Below, piece by piece: positions 63,101 through 64,000 of a DNA stretch of 64,000 nt. Below the pieces are notes generated by a model. That model did not search any database. It was not told the origin of the DNA and worked only from the letters and a program-made list of their open reading frames with translations. How positions within the stretch are numbered: position 1 is the first letter of the stretch; each line of letters opens with the position of its first letter. The translations under genes were made by a program, and so were the position numbers. Source of the DNA: Alviniconcha marisindica (Eukaryota > Mollusca > Gastropoda > Provannidae); assembly GCA_018857735.1 (NCBI GenBank), contig JABMCL010001203.1:1-64000 (forward strand), in the 5' to 3' direction.

Positions 63101-64000
63101 GTAGTTATTCCATTTCTTGTTTGATTGTGATAAGAAGTTGCCACAAGGGAAGCTGTGTTTTCACTGTACATTTAAAACAAGCACAGCTGTGGTTTTCTAA
63201 ATCCCTGCTCATGTATTTGTACGTCATTTCCTGGTGCTGTTCCCAGTAATGGTCATAACCATGTGAAGTTTTGGCTGTGAAAGGAACTGTCCTGGGAACT
63301 TCCATACCAGTCTGCTCATAACTAAACCTTTCTTCCCTGCAGAGTCTGATTGACTGCAGATCACCATCTCCTCTGCATGGGTGTAGGTGTTTGTGGGCAT
63401 GCGTATTCTATGCCTGTTGTCATCAGCTTGTGTTTAGGTATAATCTGCAATTTGTTTAACACATCTTTACCATGAACATGTCTTACCGTAAGTGACCGTA
63501 GGTGTGTGTGTATGTGTGTGAACAGTTTATACCTGTTGTTGTTGGCTTGTGTTTAGGTATAATTTGCAATTTGTTTAACAAATGTTATGTATTTGCCTTA
63601 CCATGAATTTGTGTGTGTGTGTGCGTGTGTGTGTGTGTGTGTGTGTGCAGCTGTACCTGTTTGACATTGAGAGCGGGCAGAAGACGAGCGTGCTGAACTA
63701 CTGCTCCTACGTCCAGTGGGTGCCAGGCAGCGATGTGGTGGTGGCGCAGAACAGGGGCAACCTCTGTGTCTGGTACAACATTGAGGCCCCAGAAAAAGTC
63801 AACATGACCCCAATCAAGGTGTGTGTGTGTGTGTGTATGTGTGCGTGCGTGCGTGCATACATGCGGGCATACATATGTGCATGCATTCGTGCATGCATGT
63901 GTGTTGTTGGGGTGGAGGTGGGTGCAATTAAGGGGCAACCTCTGTGTCTGGTACAACATTGAGGCCCCCGGAAAAAGTCAACATGACCCCAATCAAGGTG
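50272..64000 (+). CDS. IFT172: Intraflagellar transport protein 172, N-terminal part (3' partial)
   Basis: Sixteen exons give 563 continuous codons without a frameshift. IFT172 is the largest IFT-B subunit (about 1,750 residues in vertebrates), with N-terminal WD40 propellers and a long TPR tail. It links IFT-B to membranes and tip turnover in cilia. The window covers the first propeller and most of the second. Family landmarks: start [111 protein letters not shown] and [14 protein letters not shown]. These match vertebrate IFT172 closely as I know it. Confidence 0.96.
50311..51227 (+). other. IFT172 intron 1
   Basis: Nothing beyond a T run (51077-51094) and a G run (51122-51137) near the acceptor. 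Confidence 0.7.
51228..51371 (+). CDS. IFT172: IFT172 exon 2
   Basis: [20 protein letters not shown] to [10 protein letters not shown]: first WD40 blade. Phase 0 both ends. Confidence 0.96.
51995..52570 (+). repeat. ~30 bp minisatellite in IFT172 intron 2
   Basis: About nineteen units of agttgtgtgatcaatacttc plus taccccctccc. Each unit ends in a pyrimidine tract and CAG (cccctcccag), so it resembles a splice acceptor. Confidence 0.92.
52738..52925 (+). repeat. ~90 bp direct duplication upstream of IFT172 exon 3
   Basis: Two copies, each with tgtatcattgtacrtatttc, a pyrimidine tract (attcttctttgcag or attcttctttccag) and ctacctgga. Both copies contain acceptor-like sites, but the functional acceptor is the later tacctttcag at 52936. 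Confidence 0.88.
52937..53049 (+). CDS. IFT172: IFT172 exon 3
   Basis: [20 protein letters not shown], then [12 protein letters not shown]. Phase 0 in, 2 out, donor ACTG/GTTTGT. Confidence 0.95.
53013..53287 (+). repeat. Tandem copies of the end of IFT172 exon 3
   Basis: The last ~38 bases of exon 3 plus its donor recur at about 53086, 53155 and 53220. Each copy is preceded by attattcacag or similar, so each looks like a small pseudo-exon with an acceptor and (in two of three) a gactg/gtttgt donor. The second copy has lost the donor (gactag) and the third has a TGA in the exon 3 frame. Confidence 0.9.
53424..53529 (+). CDS. IFT172: IFT172 exon 4
   Basis: (W)[19 protein letters not shown], then [16 protein letters not shown]. 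Phase 2 in, 0 out. Confidence 0.95.
53595..54130 (+). repeat. CA microsatellites and LINE-tail fragment in intron 4
   Basis: CA-rich arrays at 53597-53795 (with tcatacactcacatgtgcat interspersed) and 54066-54126. Between them lies an (ATA)n plus tttgtaaagcgcctaccctg fragment (53875-53960), the LINE tail seen elsewhere. Confidence 0.85.
54223..54302 (+). CDS. IFT172: IFT172 exon 5
   Basis: [20 protein letters not shown], then VVSLAH. Phase 0 in, 2 out, donor CAA/GTAGGT. Confidence 0.94.
54303..55123 (+). other. IFT172 intron 5
   Basis: Nothing recognised. Confidence 0.65.
55124..55211 (+). CDS. IFT172: IFT172 exon 6
   Basis: (N)[19 protein letters not shown], then [11 protein letters not shown] strongly conserved stretch of the family. 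Phase 2 in, 0 out. Confidence 0.96.
55212..55935 (+). other. IFT172 intron 6
   Basis: Short CA arrays at 55671-55720; otherwise nothing recognised. Confidence 0.65.
55936..56150 (+). CDS. IFT172: IFT172 exon 7
   Basis: [43 protein letters not shown] and [11 protein letters not shown]. Phase 0 in, 2 out. Confidence 0.96.
56151..57305 (+). other. IFT172 intron 7
   Basis: Nothing recognised. Confidence 0.65.
57306..57429 (+). CDS. IFT172: IFT172 exon 8
   Basis: (K)[19 protein letters not shown], then [18 protein letters not shown]. Phase 2 in, 0 out. Confidence 0.95.
58041..58422 (+). repeat. 100 bp tandem array copying the start of IFT172 exon 9
   Basis: Nearly four 100 bp units (starts near 58041, 58141, 58241, 58341) containing cttccctgctgact, tcacttatct and caacag/GGGACACTGTGTGGTGGG. 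The final caacag is the real acceptor. The earlier units repeat the acceptor plus about 22 coding bases. Confidence 0.93.
58423..58518 (+). CDS. IFT172: IFT172 exon 9
   Basis: [20 protein letters not shown], then [12 protein letters not shown]. Phase 0 both ends. Its first 22 bases are repeated in the upstream array. Confidence 0.95.
58519..59029 (+). other. IFT172 intron 9
   Basis: Nothing recognised. Confidence 0.65.
59030..59191 (+). CDS. IFT172: IFT172 exon 10
   Basis: [40 protein letters not shown] and [14 protein letters not shown]. Phase 0. Confidence 0.96.
59192..60109 (+). other. IFT172 intron 10
   Basis: A diffuse repeat of aggtgtctgaatc and relatives runs through 59600-59900; no element recognised. 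Confidence 0.6.
60110..60160 (+). CDS. IFT172: IFT172 exon 11
   Basis: Microexon of 51 bases: [17 protein letters not shown]. Phase 0. Confidence 0.95.
60184..60366 (+). repeat. ~67 bp tandem triplication
   Basis: Three near-identical copies containing tcatgtcctctttgagtatt and tgttccatttgattgtttgc, 24 bases after the exon 11 donor. Does not include exon sequence. Confidence 0.93.
60550..61156 (+). repeat. 55-76 bp tandem array copying the start of IFT172 exon 12
   Basis: About ten units. Early units (76 bp) contain acag/GTGTGCATGATCTTCAAC and tggtattatttacagaattg. Later ones (about 52-57 bp) contain gtgaccatgtgtgcag. Most carry an acceptor followed by a close copy of the exon 12 start (GTGTGCATGATATTCAATGC), coding for VCMIFNTG where the gene has VCMIFNAG. 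Confidence 0.93.
61157..61260 (+). CDS. IFT172: IFT172 exon 12
   Basis: [20 protein letters not shown], then [14 protein letters not shown]. Acceptor gtgtgcag is the last of the array. Phase 0 in, 2 out. Confidence 0.95.
61653..61738 (+). CDS. IFT172: IFT172 exon 13
   Basis: (S)[19 protein letters not shown], then LIDIKTVAI. Phase 2 in, 1 out. Confidence 0.95.
61739..62327 (+). other. IFT172 intron 13
   Basis: TCTG/TCTC repeat at 61755-61845 just inside the intron; otherwise nothing recognised. Confidence 0.7.
62328..62392 (+). CDS. IFT172: IFT172 exon 14
   Basis: (I)[19 protein letters not shown], then IE. Phase 1 in, 0 out. Confidence 0.94.
62839..62886 (+). CDS. IFT172: IFT172 exon 15
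   Basis: [16 protein letters not shown], 48 bases, phase 0. Confidence 0.95.
62887..63650 (+). other. IFT172 intron 15
   Basis: G run at 62995-63011. Duplicated gtttaggtataat/tctgcaatttgtttaac segments near 63430-63600. GT repeat running into the acceptor at 63650 (gtgtgtgcag). Confidence 0.7.
63651..63818 (+). CDS. IFT172: IFT172 exon 16 (last in window)
   Basis: [36 protein letters not shown] and [20 protein letters not shown]. Phase 0. Donor AAG/GTGTGT lies at the start of a GT repeat. Confidence 0.95.
63934..64000 (+). repeat. Duplicate of the last ~65 bases of IFT172 exon 16
   Basis: Repeats gggcaacctctgtgtctgg through ccaatcaag and the following GTG, with a small difference at gcccccgg versus gccccag, 177 bp downstream of the original. 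Truncated by the window edge. Confidence 0.92.

Overview
The window is nuclear DNA of an intron-rich animal, most likely a gastropod mollusc. The evidence is GT-AG introns throughout, a ciliary IFT172 gene, several families of decayed non-LTR retrotransposons, and an RNase H-bearing element whose tail (EVEAVTHALRW, IDRLEERG) is of a kind I associate with gastropod genomes. The species cannot be named from sequence alone. No prokaryotic, viral, CRISPR or conventional RNA gene was seen.

Layout. (1) About 1-38063, + strand: one very long gene, entered part-way through. Twenty-two exons (1015 to 38063) join in consistent reading phase. They encode TPR-like helices, an acidic linker, an RNase II/RNB exoribonuclease domain, a UPF1-type superfamily 1 helicase (the HELZ2 arrangement), then a low-complexity linker, a ZU5 domain, a UPA-like region and an Asn-rich tail. 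Helicase/nuclease fused to ZU5-UPA is not the vertebrate HELZ2 architecture and is the most interesting protein here. (2) About 38064-43330: 3' flank of that gene with a minisatellite and a SINE. (3) 43249-49911, - strand: a four-exon gene for a 177-residue four-TM, probably MARVEL-type membrane protein. (4) 50272-64000, + strand: the first 16 exons of IFT172, intact and continuing past the right edge. IFT172 and the membrane-protein gene start head to head only 360 bp apart.

Introns hold most of the other content: CR1/L2/Rex1-like retrotransposons (10600-12830, 21953-24330, 24590-26392), RNase H-bearing elements (27230-28580 and an inverted, twin-priming-like copy at 34868-37460), a SINE-like family with four complete copies each flanked by target-site duplications, one tRNA-derived SINE, and many microsatellites.

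The most unusual non-coding pattern is that tandem arrays repeatedly end at, or include, a splice junction. Acceptor-side arrays abut exons at 1015, 5224, 20338, 58423 and 61157. Donor-side copies follow the exons ending at 53049 and 63818. Several arrays copy the first 16-28 coding bases of the exon along with the splice site, so introns of two neighbouring genes carry rows of decoy splice sites.

The HELZ2-like gene carries about ten single-base frameshifts at homopolymers, seven of them within 1.6 kb of the RNB domain. The 1.69 kb of IFT172 coding sequence has none. Exon phases only balance if these shifts are allowed for, so they are either consensus errors or very recent decay.
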